A stretch of DNA of 56,603 bases, taken from positions 1-56,603 of the forward strand of contig JABDEY010000005.1 of assembly GCA_013286805.1 (NCBI GenBank), given 5' to 3'. Made by a program: the position numbers and the translations under genes. Of the stretch, positions 1-8,673 are shown in pieces. The stretch comes from Bacteroidota bacterium (GTDB taxonomy: Bacteria > Bacteroidota > Bacteroidia > JABDFU01). Positions within the stretch are counted from its first letter, which is position 1, and each line of letters begins with the position of its first letter. The notes beneath the pieces are model-generated. The model searched no databases and was not told the DNA's origin. It saw only the letters and a list, made by a program, of their open reading frames with translations.

Positions 1-756
1 AAACTGGCTGACCTGGGAGGTTTTATAGGAAAATTCGGGTACAAAATAAATTTATCAGGAGATAAGGCTACAGTGGACTCCCTGAATAAATTATTAAAGG
101 ATGTGGAAGGTAAAAGCGAAGCCAATGTTATTTCCCTTTTGACCATTCGCACTATGGCCAAGGCTGTGTACTCCACAAAAAATATAGGACATTACGGTCT
201 CGGTTTTCAATTCTATACGCATTTCACTTCTCCTATCAGACGTTACCCCGATGGGGGCAAGCCTGTAGATGCAGACGAATTGGAACTGGCCTGCAAGCAT
301 TCTTCCGATATGGAAAAACTCGCTGCCGATGCAGAGCGTTCTTCTATTAAATACAAACAAGTGCAGTTCATGCAGGATAAAGTAGGTCAGCAGTTTGAAG
401 GGATGATATCCGGGGTTACGGAATGGGGTATTTTTGTTGAACTGAATGAAAATCATTGCGAAGGGATGATCCGTATTCGTGATCTGAAAGACGATTCGTA
501 TTATTTTGATGAAGATAATTATTGCCTGGTAGGTAGACGAACCAAACGCGCCCTGCGGCTGGGGGATCCCCTGCAGATTGAGATTCGTGGTGCTAATCTG
601 GTAAAAAAACAACTCGACTTTGTGCTGGTTGAAACGCTGCAAAAAAAAACGGTTGGCCAAAAACAGCCGGATGATGCTGGAAACAAGTCCACGATAAAAA
701 ATGCCAGGAAAAACAAGAATTCACATCTGAATGATGAATGGGGATTTGAGATTTAA
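1..756 (+). CDS. rnr: Ribonuclease R (VacB/RNB family), C-terminal part
   Basis: This is the 3' part of a gene that begins before the window; the frame is open from base 1. RNase R is a processive 3'-to-5' hydrolytic exoribonuclease that degrades structured RNA. What is visible is the end of the catalytic RNB domain (HFTSPIRRYPD, codons at about 220-252), a helical segment (KHSSDMEKLAADAER, SIKYKQVQFM) and an S1 RNA-binding domain (GMISGVTEWGIFVEL to DFVLVE), followed by a Lys/Asn-rich basic tail. Oddity: after RRYPD the family normally continues with about a dozen residues including a conserved His (the 'VHR' part of the PROSITE RNB signature D-x(3)-[HQ]), but here the protein passes directly to GGKPVDADELE. 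This looks like an in-frame deletion of about 36 bases. The family assignment is firm; whether the enzyme is active is doubtful. Confidence 0.93.
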   Translation, partial: KLADLGGFIGKFGYKINLSGDKATVDSLNKLLKDVEGKSEANVISLLTIRTMAKAVYSTKNIGHYGLGFQFYTHFTSPIRRYPDGGKPVDADELELACKHSSDMEKLAADAERSSIKYKQVQFMQDKVGQQFEGMISGVTEWGIFVELNENHCEGMIRIRDLKDDSYYFDEDNYCLVGRRTKRALRLGDPLQIEIRGANLVKKQLDFVLVETLQKKTVGQKQPDDAGNKSTIKNARKNKNSHLNDEWGFEI

Positions 757-775
757 TTTATACTGCATCTGTTCA

Positions 776-1858
776 ATGAACCAGCTCTCTGGTCGGCATA
801 TCATTATTTTATTTCTTCTCCTGAATTTAACCACTGCAGCAACTTCCCAAACCCTCTGGACACATCAGGAGAGTGCTCCGGCTTATAAAGGAAAACAAGA
901 CGATATTTATTTTATCAACCCTGATATGGGCTGGTATGTGAATGGCTCTGGTAAAATCTACAGAACAAGAGACGGCGGAACAAACTGGGCACTTGAATTT
1001 GAAAAGCCCGGTACCTATTTTCGCTGTGTAGGATTCATTGATTCATTAAACGGCTTTGCCGGAAATATAGGAACAGATTATTTTCCAGGCGTAAGTGATA
1101 CTGTCCCGATATACAAAACAACAGACGGAGGAAAAACATGGAGCAGCATTGTTTATAAGGGCCCGGTTATTAAAGGTGTATGCGCCATCGACATTTTAAA
1201 AGAGCCATTTATCAATGCCGGAGTGTTGGATTACAAGTTCCATATTATTGCAGGAGGGCGTGTGGGTTCTCCCGCTTTCATTCTACGCTCAGATGATGCA
1301 GGTAAAACCTGGTCCTCCTCAGACCTGAATAAATACTGCGCATTTATTCTTGACATTAAATTCTTTACGCCAAATGAGGGGCTTGTTTTTGCCGGATGCG
1401 GAAAGGACCTGGAGAAAACACATGCATGTATTTTATATACGGATAACGGAGGAAAAACATGGCAAAAAAAATACGAATCAAAACGCCCTTATGAAATAAC
1501 CTGGAAGGCCTCCTTTCCAACCCGCAAAACAGGCTATGTGACCATTCAGTCCTATGATCCGGACTCAACTGTAGCACAACGCTATGTAGCTAAAACAACC
1601 AATGGAGGGAAAAAATGGAAAGAAATTAAACTGGATGCAGATTATTCCTGTCAGGAATTCGGCATTGGCTTCACAGATGAAAACACTGGTTGGGTAGGAA
1701 CCATGAAAACCGGATATGAAACTCATGATGGTGGTGCCACCTGGAAAAAAGTAGCCATGGGAAAAGCGGTCAATAAAATCCGGCTTTTGAAGACCCCATC
1801 CGGCTTTGTTGGGTATGCGATTGGAAAGGATATTTATAAAATGGAAATAAAAAGATAA
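776..1858 (+). CDS. Secreted Asp-box (BNR/Ycf48-like) beta-propeller protein
   Basis: About 360 residues. I chose the ATG at 776 because it gives a compact signal peptide (MNQLSGRHIIILFLLLNL, then an A-T-S-Q cleavage region); an in-frame ATG at 731 would overlap the RNase R gene by 26 bases. The mature part carries repeated Asp-boxes of the S/T-x-D-x-G-x-T-W type (TRDGGTNW, TTDGGKTW, SDDAGKTW, TDNGGKTW, TTNGGKKW, THDGGATW), the signature of sialidase/Ycf48/Vps10-like propellers. In Bacteroidota such proteins are usually exported and function is rarely known. No T9SS sorting domain is visible at the C-terminus, which ends in a last blade. It lies just downstream of rnr and converges with the next gene, 8 bases away. 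I would not call it a sialidase or a photosystem factor. Confidence 0.8.
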   Translation: MNQLSGRHIIILFLLLNLTTAATSQTLWTHQESAPAYKGKQDDIYFINPDMGWYVNGSGKIYRTRDGGTNWALEFEKPGTYFRCVGFIDSLNGFAGNIGTDYFPGVSDTVPIYKTTDGGKTWSSIVYKGPVIKGVCAIDILKEPFINAGVLDYKFHIIAGGRVGSPAFILRSDDAGKTWSSSDLNKYCAFILDIKFFTPNEGLVFAGCGKDLEKTHACILYTDNGGKTWQKKYESKRPYEITWKASFPTRKTGYVTIQSYDPDSTVAQRYVAKTTNGGKKWKEIKLDADYSCQEFGIGFTDENTGWVGTMKTGYETHDGGATWKKVAMGKAVNKIRLLKTPSGFVGYAIGKDIYKMEIKR

Positions 1859-1866
1859 GCTCCCTT

Positions 1867-3348
1867 CTACTGTATCACAATTTTTTTTTCGTAGCGTTTA
1901 TTATCTGAAACAGCTTCCACAAAGTAGACTCCGGCCGCTAATTTATTCAGTGGGTCAATTTCGATTACTTCCCTGTCTTCCATTACTGTAACTATTCTGG
2001 CATAATATTCTTGTCCATTGCCATTCCTGACCAGAATAGAAATTTTCTGACCGCTCATCCCAAATATGCACACGTAAAATGTGCCACTTGCGGGGTTGGG
2101 GTAAACAGAAATCGTCTTTTCATTTTGAAAATTTACTGAGACCGGATTGCTGTATTTAAATTTACCATCATTATCTACCTGTTTCAGCCGGTAATAGGAA
2201 ATTTCTTTGTACGGGTTGTAATCCACTGCAGTATATTTTATTATTATTGAACTGTTTCCGGCAGCGTTTTGTTGATCGAGATCTGTAAAATCAGTTCCAT
2301 CCGGCGAACGCTGAACCCTAAAATAATCACTATTTGATTCGGATGCAGTTGTCCAAAATAGGTCTACATTATTTCCATCGGGCTTTGCATCAAAATCAAT
2401 AAGTTCTATGGGAAGCTCTCCAACTCCATTGGCAAAACCTATTGTGTGTTGAGAAAAGGAAGTATAACCAGTTCTTTGTGCGTACCCTGTTCCTGCACTA
2501 AAGGTCCTGCCCGCAGAACCCGCTGGAGAAATAGCAGTTACCGCATCATAGGTTAAAAAGCCGGCATACGACGTTGAAGGAAGTGTTCTTTTAAGAGGAC
2601 AAAACATATTATCATTAGCAGCCGACAAGGTAGTATTCTCTACGAATAACTGAACTCCGTAATTTCCGCCCACGTAGGTGTATGCATCGGGGGTAAGGGT
2701 CCAGATGGTCGAATGTCCTACTTGTTCCCCCGCGGTATGAACGATCGGACTTAATTGCTGGGTTGTACTCAGGTTAACATCCGTATTGTTTACAGACTGA
2801 ACAAAGTCCAAAACCGTAGCATCCAAATAGGAAATGCCGGCATTAAGTGCATTATTAACAAACGTAATCTGATGGCGGTTGGTAGAAGCGGTCCCGTCTC
2901 CCAAAGGATACAGATAAGTGCTGGTGTTTGAAGCAATATACCTTCTGAATGTTCCATAAATGAATCCACTTGTGTAAACCAGGCTGGAGGCTACGCTGGA
3001 AGACAATACGACGATATTCGTACTTGTTATTATGATTCCACTTGTCAGCGTAAGCGTATTCGCAACAGTTAAATTTGTGAAACCGCTAAGCGTAATACCA
3101 GATCCGGTATTCGCAATCGTGAGATTATTAAATGTTGTAGCAGCGTTCCCAGCAATATTTTGTGGGCCTGTTCCGGCAAAGGAGACCATTTGTCCCAAAT
3201 CTGTGATGGACCCGTTATTGATAAAGTCCCCGAAAAAGGTTATACGCGTTCCGGAATTTAAATTTACAGCCCCATTGTTTGTGAATTGCTGCTGGGCACA
3301 TAAAGAAAAAGAAAAAAGAAAAGACACACTGTATAGTATAGTATTCAT
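1867..3348 (-). CDS. T9SS type A sorting domain-containing secreted protein
   Basis: 493 residues. A short signal peptide (SVSFLFSFSLCAQ) is followed by a Ser/Thr/Asn/Gly-rich repetitive region (GAVNLNSGTRITFFGDFINNG and similar), typical of beta-structured surface proteins. Around residues 310-410 a fibronectin-III-like segment (IELIDFDAKPDGNNVDLFWT, YYRLKQVDNDGKF) is common just before sorting domains. The last ~80 residues are a type A CTD (VYPNPASGTFYV through AAGVYFVEAV to KIVIQ), which directs export across the outer membrane by the T9SS. It lies 25 bases downstream of another secreted-protein gene on the same strand, so the two are probably co-transcribed. Its binding partner or substrate cannot be read from sequence. 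Confidence 0.85.
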   Translation of the reverse strand: MNTILYSVSFLFSFSLCAQQQFTNNGAVNLNSGTRITFFGDFINNGSITDLGQMVSFAGTGPQNIAGNAATTFNNLTIANTGSGITLSGFTNLTVANTLTLTSGIIITSTNIVVLSSSVASSLVYTSGFIYGTFRRYIASNTSTYLYPLGDGTASTNRHQITFVNNALNAGISYLDATVLDFVQSVNNTDVNLSTTQQLSPIVHTAGEQVGHSTIWTLTPDAYTYVGGNYGVQLFVENTTLSAANDNMFCPLKRTLPSTSYAGFLTYDAVTAISPAGSAGRTFSAGTGYAQRTGYTSFSQHTIGFANGVGELPIELIDFDAKPDGNNVDLFWTTASESNSDYFRVQRSPDGTDFTDLDQQNAAGNSSIIIKYTAVDYNPYKEISYYRLKQVDNDGKFKYSNPVSVNFQNEKTISVYPNPASGTFYVCIFGMSGQKISILVRNGNGQEYYARIVTVMEDREVIEIDPLNKLAAGVYFVEAVSDNKRYEKKIVIQ

Positions 3349-3373
3349 GATCCGCTCTTTTAGAAATAAGACG

Positions 3374-4801
3374 TTATTTAAGGGCCAAATTGAGATTTTG
3401 TATAATCATATCCGTGCCATCTGTATTGTTTTCCACCCAGGCTTCTATGTAATCATTTGGTGCTAAGAATACCATACACGAAACGGTAATTGGTCCCTGA
3501 TCAGTATTGTTTTTCAGTATGACCTGCTGTTTTGATCCGGGAAGAATAACTCCGTTTTGAGCTATGTAAAAACTGAAATATTTATTACTACCTGCTCCTG
3601 TGAATGTTGAAGTTAAACTGCAAACAACGATGCACCTCCTTGTTTTTGCTCCAGTGTATGTGAGCCTGTTGCTAACAGGCGAAGTAACCCTGAATAAATT
3701 TACCGCTGTAGTAGTGCCAAGCATTTTAACGGGCATATTGGCCGATGCAATTACAGTGGTAGCAGTGGCTGTTAAATAAAAACTTCCGCTTGCCACATCG
3801 TCTTTTACCGTACTTAACCCAAACGATTCCACTTCCCATAAATCAGAGAAAGTGCCATTTACGTATGTTCCGGTTCCAATAAACATGACTTCTTTGATAG
3901 TGCCTTCTAGAACCGTAGTAATGCCTGTTATATCTAATGCTGTGGCTGCATTTGCAGATAAAGTCACCCTGTCACCACCAAATATCTGGATAATATTGAA
4001 CGTACCAACTAATTTTTCATAGGTGTTTTGATTAGTGAATCCCCAAAGCCCGTTAAATTCTACCAGATTATTATCATTCTGAAACGTTATTCCGTTGGTA
4101 TTGTTTTCAAACACAACCATTCCTAAATAAACAGATCCTCCAAAATTACTTATCAGACCAATGCTGGCCGAATTGGCAACTATGCATTCCTCAATAATCA
4201 AATTCAGAAGCGCACCAGCGGCATTTAAATTAAATACCTGCCCGCCACCACTTGGTGCCGCCAATGTTACATTTTTAATAAAGCCGCCGTGTGCCCCTGT
4301 AAGCAATGCTCCGCCGGCGGGTGTATACAGTAAAATATCATCCACTGCACCCACTCCTCTGATGATTGAATTGTTCAAATCAATCATATTAGTAAGTACA
4401 ACCGTTCCGTTAATCTCATAAATGGTATTTGATAAAAGTATAATCACTCCACTTACAGCCGCCGGAAAATCAGCGGCAGATTTAACCAGAACATAATTAC
4501 TTCTTGCTATGGCGGTACTGATTGCCAGCCATTTCGTGCCATTCCAGAAATAATAGCCATCCGTTACTGTACCTCCGCTGCTGTATATAAGCATTCCTGG
4601 CGGAGTTGTTGCCGTTAAGGGAGCTACTGAGTTAATGCTGTTCAATATAACCCGTGGAGGCAAAAACCCCATGTTAGTGCTTTCCAGCTCAAGCAGGGAA
4701 TTCGCATTAATAGTATTCGGGTTGTTTCCTATTTTAACCTGCGCCGAGGTGGGGAGAATGCTTGCTGTTAGTAAGCATAGGGTGATAATGATGTTTTTCA
4801 T
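3374..4801 (-). CDS. Secreted repetitive beta-structured protein, unknown function
   Basis: 475 residues with a clear signal peptide (MKNIIITLCLLTASILPTSA, then Q). The mature N-terminus (VKIGNNPNTINANSLLELES, GFLPPRV) followed by GYYFWNGTKWLAIS is a recurrent layout in Bacteroidota surface proteins, where it resembles the start of tail-fibre-like or adhesin-like proteins. The middle is Val/Asn/Gly-rich (NNSIIRGVGAVDDILLYTP, GGFIKNVTLAAP), suggesting a parallel beta-helix. There is no PNP-type sorting domain at the C-terminus, which ends in a jelly-roll-like stretch (YIEAWVENNTDGTDMIIQNL). It is upstream of the T9SS cargo gene at 1867-3348 on the same strand. A surface or structural role is plausible, but I do not recognise a named family. 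Confidence 0.7.
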   Translation of the reverse strand: MKNIIITLCLLTASILPTSAQVKIGNNPNTINANSLLELESTNMGFLPPRVILNSINSVAPLTATTPPGMLIYSSGGTVTDGYYFWNGTKWLAISTAIARSNYVLVKSAADFPAAVSGVIILLSNTIYEINGTVVLTNMIDLNNSIIRGVGAVDDILLYTPAGGALLTGAHGGFIKNVTLAAPSGGGQVFNLNAAGALLNLIIEECIVANSASIGLISNFGGSVYLGMVVFENNTNGITFQNDNNLVEFNGLWGFTNQNTYEKLVGTFNIIQIFGGDRVTLSANAATALDITGITTVLEGTIKEVMFIGTGTYVNGTFSDLWEVESFGLSTVKDDVASGSFYLTATATTVIASANMPVKMLGTTTAVNLFRVTSPVSNRLTYTGAKTRRCIVVCSLTSTFTGAGSNKYFSFYIAQNGVILPGSKQQVILKNNTDQGPITVSCMVFLAPNDYIEAWVENNTDGTDMIIQNLNLALK

Positions 4802-5357
4802 GCGACAAATGTGAGCATGTTCAGTATCGAAAATATTACACGTGTGTTGAAAAAATTTATATCAATCACAGGTTTGTGGTTTTCGCGGGAGCTTGTGAAC
4901 GGGCCTGAATACTGTTATTTCGAGGGGATATGTTTTTATTAATTGCCGAAAATTTGCTTGATAAGCATAAATTTTACAATTTTTTGCGGTGAATTAAGCT
5001 GAATATGGGGGGGGTGAGGGATACGCAGGTTGCCTTAAAAATGGTGGAAGCCCTCTGGTTAGTGGGTCGTGGTGTGTTTCTCTGAATTACTTTTGGATGT
5101 ATTTTACTGGAATCTTACAGGTGTAAGAAATTTGAAAAAGTCTGATATTGATTGCAATTTATTGAGAAGGTTAGATACGCTTAAAAAGTCAGTCATTAAA
5201 CGGGCTCCTACCGTAAACGTCTGGTATATTTTAATACATCGCCTGATGCCTTTGATCGACAATTTTGATAATGAACAGTGAATACTTTGCGAATTATATA
5301 GCCAGGATATAAGTCGCAGAACCGCCAATGAAAATTGGATTTTTCAATTTAGTCAAT
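4802..5357. other. Intergenic region at the left edge of the accessory island
   Basis: 556 bases between the secreted-protein gene and the ASCH gene. It contains a G8 run near 5008, a small hairpin at 4951-4973 (GCTT/AAGC with AATTT/AAATT arms) and an ACACGTGT palindrome at 4838-4845. Two overlapping short reading frames on opposite strands (about 5069-5281 and 5104-5328) have no recognisable motif and I do not accept them as genes. Base composition becomes more AT-rich towards the right. No tRNA, integrase or clear insertion-sequence end is visible. Confidence 0.5.
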
Positions 5358-5744
5358 TTAAGCAGCCTTAATTTCGTCACAATATCGGTAAGATTGAGGT
5401 GGAACGAAATCTTGTATTACTGACTTAGGGTCAAGTGATTTTCGGAATTTATTTACCTTTTTTATTTTAATAGAAAACCCAATACTTTTATTAGAAAAAT
5501 ATTCAAAAAAGGAGAATTTGTCAATCGAACCCACATCATTGAATTCCTCCCAAAGGTTTTTGGGGGTATCAGAAATAATTTCATCAATAGTGAAATATCC
5601 AATAATTCTTTGTTCAGGTGCGCTAGAATAAATAAAAACCTTTTCAATTTCCTGCTTGAAAGATGCTTTTCTAAATTCAACTTTTTTTTCTCCACTTAAT
5701 ATGGCATTTGCATATTTGGGCTTAATTGATAGAATTACGTTCAT
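5358..5744 (-). CDS. ASCH domain protein (PUA-like fold)
   Basis: 128 residues. The N-terminus MNVILSIKPKYANAILSGEK followed by KVEFRK matches the start of ASCH/PUA-like domains, in which Lys and Arg/Glu residues line an RNA- or nucleotide-binding cleft. The middle (VFIYSSAPEQRIIGYFTIDEI) is the typical 'YSS-P...I-G' strand-turn of these proteins. Related stand-alone ASCH proteins include amidohydrolases of modified cytidine and putative RNA-binding regulators, so the activity here is open. It is the outermost gene of the accessory island and lies downstream of the XRE-ImmA gene on the same strand (157-base gap). A second PUA/EVE-like region is fused to the PIN protein across the divergent promoter, which supports a common RNA-related theme. 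Confidence 0.75.
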   Translation of the reverse strand: MNVILSIKPKYANAILSGEKKVEFRKASFKQEIEKVFIYSSAPEQRIIGYFTIDEIISDTPKNLWEEFNDVGSIDKFSFFEYFSNKSIGFSIKIKKVNKFRKSLDPKSVIQDFVPPQSYRYCDEIKAA

Positions 5745-5901
5745 AAATGAGTTTTTAGTTTATTGTTTCGTTAAAGTAATCATCATACGAGTATACCATC
5801 CAGAACGAAAGTAGCAAGTACATATTGGCTGCTGACACCACACATTTTTTTTTATTAGTCCGAATCTGTTAATATCTATTAAATTAATTATTGTTAATCA
5901 T

Positions 5902-6942
5902 TCAACCGCTCAAATGAAACAATTTCAAAAAATCTTCCTGCTCCAGATTAAAAAAATCAGCAACTTCCTTAACACTAAATCTATGTTTGCTTTTAAACTC
6001 GGCAATTAAATTTTTTAAAAGTTTTGGTGTTTCTTTTGGAATATCAAGTTCGATTGGCTCTCTTCTCCGAATGTTCAGGGTGTTAAACTGTTCCAGTAAA
6101 TATCTCTTTTGATTATTAGTGATAATATTTAAGTCATTTGCTCGGTAGAGAATTGCTTGCATTGAAACCTTCCATTTACACTTTAGCTCTGCAAGGTCAG
6201 TAATTTTTAGATTTTCATTTAGTTGGGATTTAATGTCCTTTTTTGGCATTAACAATTCTGCCGCAAACAAATTGGCTTCGTGGCCAATATTCCGGTCTGC
6301 CGAAAGATTCGCAAAAGTGTGCATAATGAGGTGACCTAACTCATAAGCTAAACTGAATCTCAAACGATCTCCAAGCATACTTTTATTCAAAACAATAATC
6401 GGCTGTCTTTCATTAGTAAGAATGGTTCGGCTGTCAACTCTTTCAGTACCAAAATCAAAACTTAATACTATAATTCCCTTACTTTCAATTATTTCAATCA
6501 AATCAGCTAATGGTCCCCTCTCAATTCTCCACATTTGTCTTAATTCTTCAGCCACTTTTGCTGGAGAAATCGTTTTTCCCAGATCAAATAAAGGAATTTT
6601 ACTGGTTGGTCTTTTAAGTGCCTGAAATAGTCTTCCAATAATAAGGCGGTAAATATTTATTTGAGCTTCAATTGGAACAATGAGCTTTTGAGGTACATTT
6701 TGCTTTTTTCTGAAATTCAAATTCATTGGAATGGCTTCACCATTTTGATAAAAAAAACTCTTTGGGTAATTCAGTGATTTGCTAAATGCTTCTAATAGAT
6801 TTTCACTAATCGAAGGATTATCCTTTTCGACACGGCTCATTTTAGCAGTAGTAATACTCAATTGTTCAGCCAGAGCTCTTTGAGTAAGAAATCTTGACTC
6901 ACGTCCGAGAGTTATCATTTTTGCGTTCAATTTACCTAGCAT
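5902..6942 (-). CDS. XRE-family regulator fused to ImmA/IrrE-type metallopeptidase domain
   Basis: 346 residues. Residues ~5-65 form an XRE helix-turn-helix (RFLTQRALAEQLSITTAKMS, RVEKDNPSISENLLEAFS). Residues ~130-250 match the ImmA/IrrE (COG2856) peptidase domain, ending in the expected ANLFAAELLMP. In this family a HEXXH motif binds zinc and cuts a repressor or antitoxin. Here the motif reads LAYELGHLIMH: the first His is Tyr200 (codon at 6343-6345), while the Glu and His204 remain. The C-terminal ~90 residues (LKNLIAEFKSKHRFSVKEVA) may be another helical DNA- or partner-binding part. The gene is divergent from the PIN operon with a 216-base gap, so it probably controls both directions. 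It may be a sensor or repressor with altered or lost protease activity. Confidence 0.85.
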   Translation of the reverse strand: MLGKLNAKMITLGRESRFLTQRALAEQLSITTAKMSRVEKDNPSISENLLEAFSKSLNYPKSFFYQNGEAIPMNLNFRKKQNVPQKLIVPIEAQINIYRLIIGRLFQALKRPTSKIPLFDLGKTISPAKVAEELRQMWRIERGPLADLIEIIESKGIIVLSFDFGTERVDSRTILTNERQPIIVLNKSMLGDRLRFSLAYELGHLIMHTFANLSADRNIGHEANLFAAELLMPKKDIKSQLNENLKITDLAELKCKWKVSMQAILYRANDLNIITNNQKRYLLEQFNTLNIRRREPIELDIPKETPKLLKNLIAEFKSKHRFSVKEVADFFNLEQEDFLKLFHLSG

Positions 6943-7158
6943 GATAATAATATCTGCAATTCACATAACGAATATAATAAATTTTTTGTAAAATATCATT
7001 TTTTATTGCAATTTTTATTTAATTTTTAATTACACTAATGTTCATAGATTGAGTAATGCATTGAATAAATTAGTAAATTACCTATTCAAACAATGGTTAT
7101 TCGTTGATTTATGAGAACTAATTAGAAAAATCAGTAATGAAATAGATTTTGTGAGGGC
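6943..7158. promoter_or_regulatory. AT-rich divergent promoter region of the accessory island
   Basis: 216 bases between the XRE-ImmA gene (reading left) and the PIN fusion gene (reading right). It is very AT-rich with runs of A and T, as expected for overlapping divergent promoters and an operator for the XRE protein. On the plus strand TAGATTTTG just before the PIN start resembles the Bacteroidota -7 element (TAnnTTTG) with one extra T. I see no convincing long palindrome, so the operator itself is not identified. Confidence 0.4.
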
Positions 7159-8661
7159 ATGAAAGCACTATTAGATACAAATATTATTATCCATCGTGAA
7201 GCTGGAAAAATTGTAAATCAGGATGTTGGAATACTTTTCCGGTGGCTTGATCGTGCGAAGTATGCAAAATGTATCCACCCTATTTCAATTGAAGAAATTA
7301 AAAGGAATCCAAATGTTGCTACTGTTCAGACTTTCATGGCTAAACTTGGTAGTTATGAGCAGTTAGAAATCACTACTCCATTACAAGATCCTGTTAAACA
7401 AGTTTCTATTGAAATGGATGTAAATAGGAATGATTTAAACGATACTATTCTCGTGAATGAAGTCTTTGCTGGTAGAGTTGATATATTAATAACAGAGGAC
7501 AAAAAGATACATACAAAAGCCAAAAAGCTTGGTATACATGATAAAGTCTTTACTATTGATGGTTTTTTAGAAAAAATATTTTCGGAACATCCTGATCTTG
7601 TCAATTACAAAGTTCTTAATGTCCAAAAGAAAAAATTTGGTAACATAAGTTTAAGCGATGAATTTTTCAACAGTCTAAAAGAAGATTATCCTGGATTTGA
7701 TCGCTGGTTTTTAAGAAAAACAGATGATTTAGCCTACGTAACAAGTAATAAGGGAAATGGACTTATATTGTCCTTCCTTTATTTGAAGGTCGAAGGCAAT
7801 GATGAAAATTATCATAATATATCTCCGATATTTCAGCCTAAAAAACGTTTAAAAGTTGGAACTTTTAAAGTAATAAATAATGGCTTTCGGCTCGGCGAAC
7901 GGTTTATAAAGATTATTTTCGATAATGCCTTAGTAAACAAAGTAGATGAAATTTATGTAACAATATTTGATCACAGGGATGAACAGAAACGGTTGATCGA
8001 GTTGATGGAGCAATGGGGTTTCCATTTTTGGGGTATGAAGGGGACTGAAAGGGTATATGTAAGAAATTTTGCCCATACGTTTGATATTAATAACTTACGA
8101 CAACATTATCCATTTGTAAGTAAACGAAGAGGTGTATTTATTGTTCCCATTTATCCGGATTATCATACAGAATTACTTCCAGATTCCATTTTAAATACGG
8201 AATCGCCGCAGGATTTTATTGAAGATTTTCCGCACAGAAATGCAATAAATAAAGTTTATGTATCATGGGCATTAGAACCACATCCAAAAACAGGGGATCT
8301 TATTATATTTTATCGTACTGGTGGTATTTATAAAAGTGTGGTAACAACTATAGGGATCACCCTTGATGTGGTGGAAAATTTCACTGATGTGGATGACTTT
8401 GTTCGTCAATGTAGAAGAGGTAGTGTATTTCCCGAGCCTGAACTAATTAAAATGTGGCAATATAAATCTATTCAGCCATTTATTTTGCGCTTTTTATATG
8501 TATACTCCTTTCCGCACAGAATTAATATGAAAAGCCTAATTGATCTTGGAGTGCTTAAAAGTGTTGAAGATGCTCCGCGAGGATTCAAACCAATAAGTGT
8601 TGCTCATTTTGACGCAATTTTAAACAACACTCAAAGTGATAATAGTTTTATTGTCGACTAA
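7159..8661 (+). CDS. PIN-domain protein fused to GNAT-like and PUA/ASCH-like regions
   Basis: 500 residues. Residues 1-135 are a PIN ribonuclease domain: MKALLDTNIIIHREAG gives the first acidic residue (Asp6), then SIEEIKRNP (Glu45/46), NRNDLNDTILVN (Asp95) and RVDILITEDKKIH (Asp108/Asp114). This is the usual set of metal-binding acids of toxin-type RNases. Residues ~200-300 (LKVGTFKVINNGFRLGERFI, RLIELMEQWGFHFWG) resemble a GNAT acetyltransferase fold with a degenerate acyl-CoA loop. Residues ~365-450 (INKVYVSWALEPHPKTGDLI, FYRTGG, YKSVVTTIGI) resemble a PUA/EVE/ASCH module. It heads an operon with the next gene (12-base gap) and is divergent from the XRE-ImmA gene, a toxin-like position. 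I infer RNA cleavage by the PIN domain; the target is unknown. Confidence 0.82.
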   Translation: MKALLDTNIIIHREAGKIVNQDVGILFRWLDRAKYAKCIHPISIEEIKRNPNVATVQTFMAKLGSYEQLEITTPLQDPVKQVSIEMDVNRNDLNDTILVNEVFAGRVDILITEDKKIHTKAKKLGIHDKVFTIDGFLEKIFSEHPDLVNYKVLNVQKKKFGNISLSDEFFNSLKEDYPGFDRWFLRKTDDLAYVTSNKGNGLILSFLYLKVEGNDENYHNISPIFQPKKRLKVGTFKVINNGFRLGERFIKIIFDNALVNKVDEIYVTIFDHRDEQKRLIELMEQWGFHFWGMKGTERVYVRNFAHTFDINNLRQHYPFVSKRRGVFIVPIYPDYHTELLPDSILNTESPQDFIEDFPHRNAINKVYVSWALEPHPKTGDLIIFYRTGGIYKSVVTTIGITLDVVENFTDVDDFVRQCRRGSVFPEPELIKMWQYKSIQPFILRFLYVYSFPHRINMKSLIDLGVLKSVEDAPRGFKPISVAHFDAILNNTQSDNSFIVD

Positions 8662-8673
8662 TCGAAAATAGGT

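Noticed and set aside
731-775. Extended start of the Asp-box protein overlapping rnr
   Set aside because: The extra 15 residues come before a complete signal peptide that starts at 776 and would overlap the previous gene.
4838-4845. ACACGTGT palindrome as an additional parS site
   Set aside because: Only the CACGTG core matches; the flanks do not fit TGTTNC/GAAACA.
5069-5328. Two overlapping short frames on opposite strands that might be transposase debris
   Set aside because: No DDE-type or other transposase motif and no terminal inverted repeats; composition equals the surrounding non-coding DNA.
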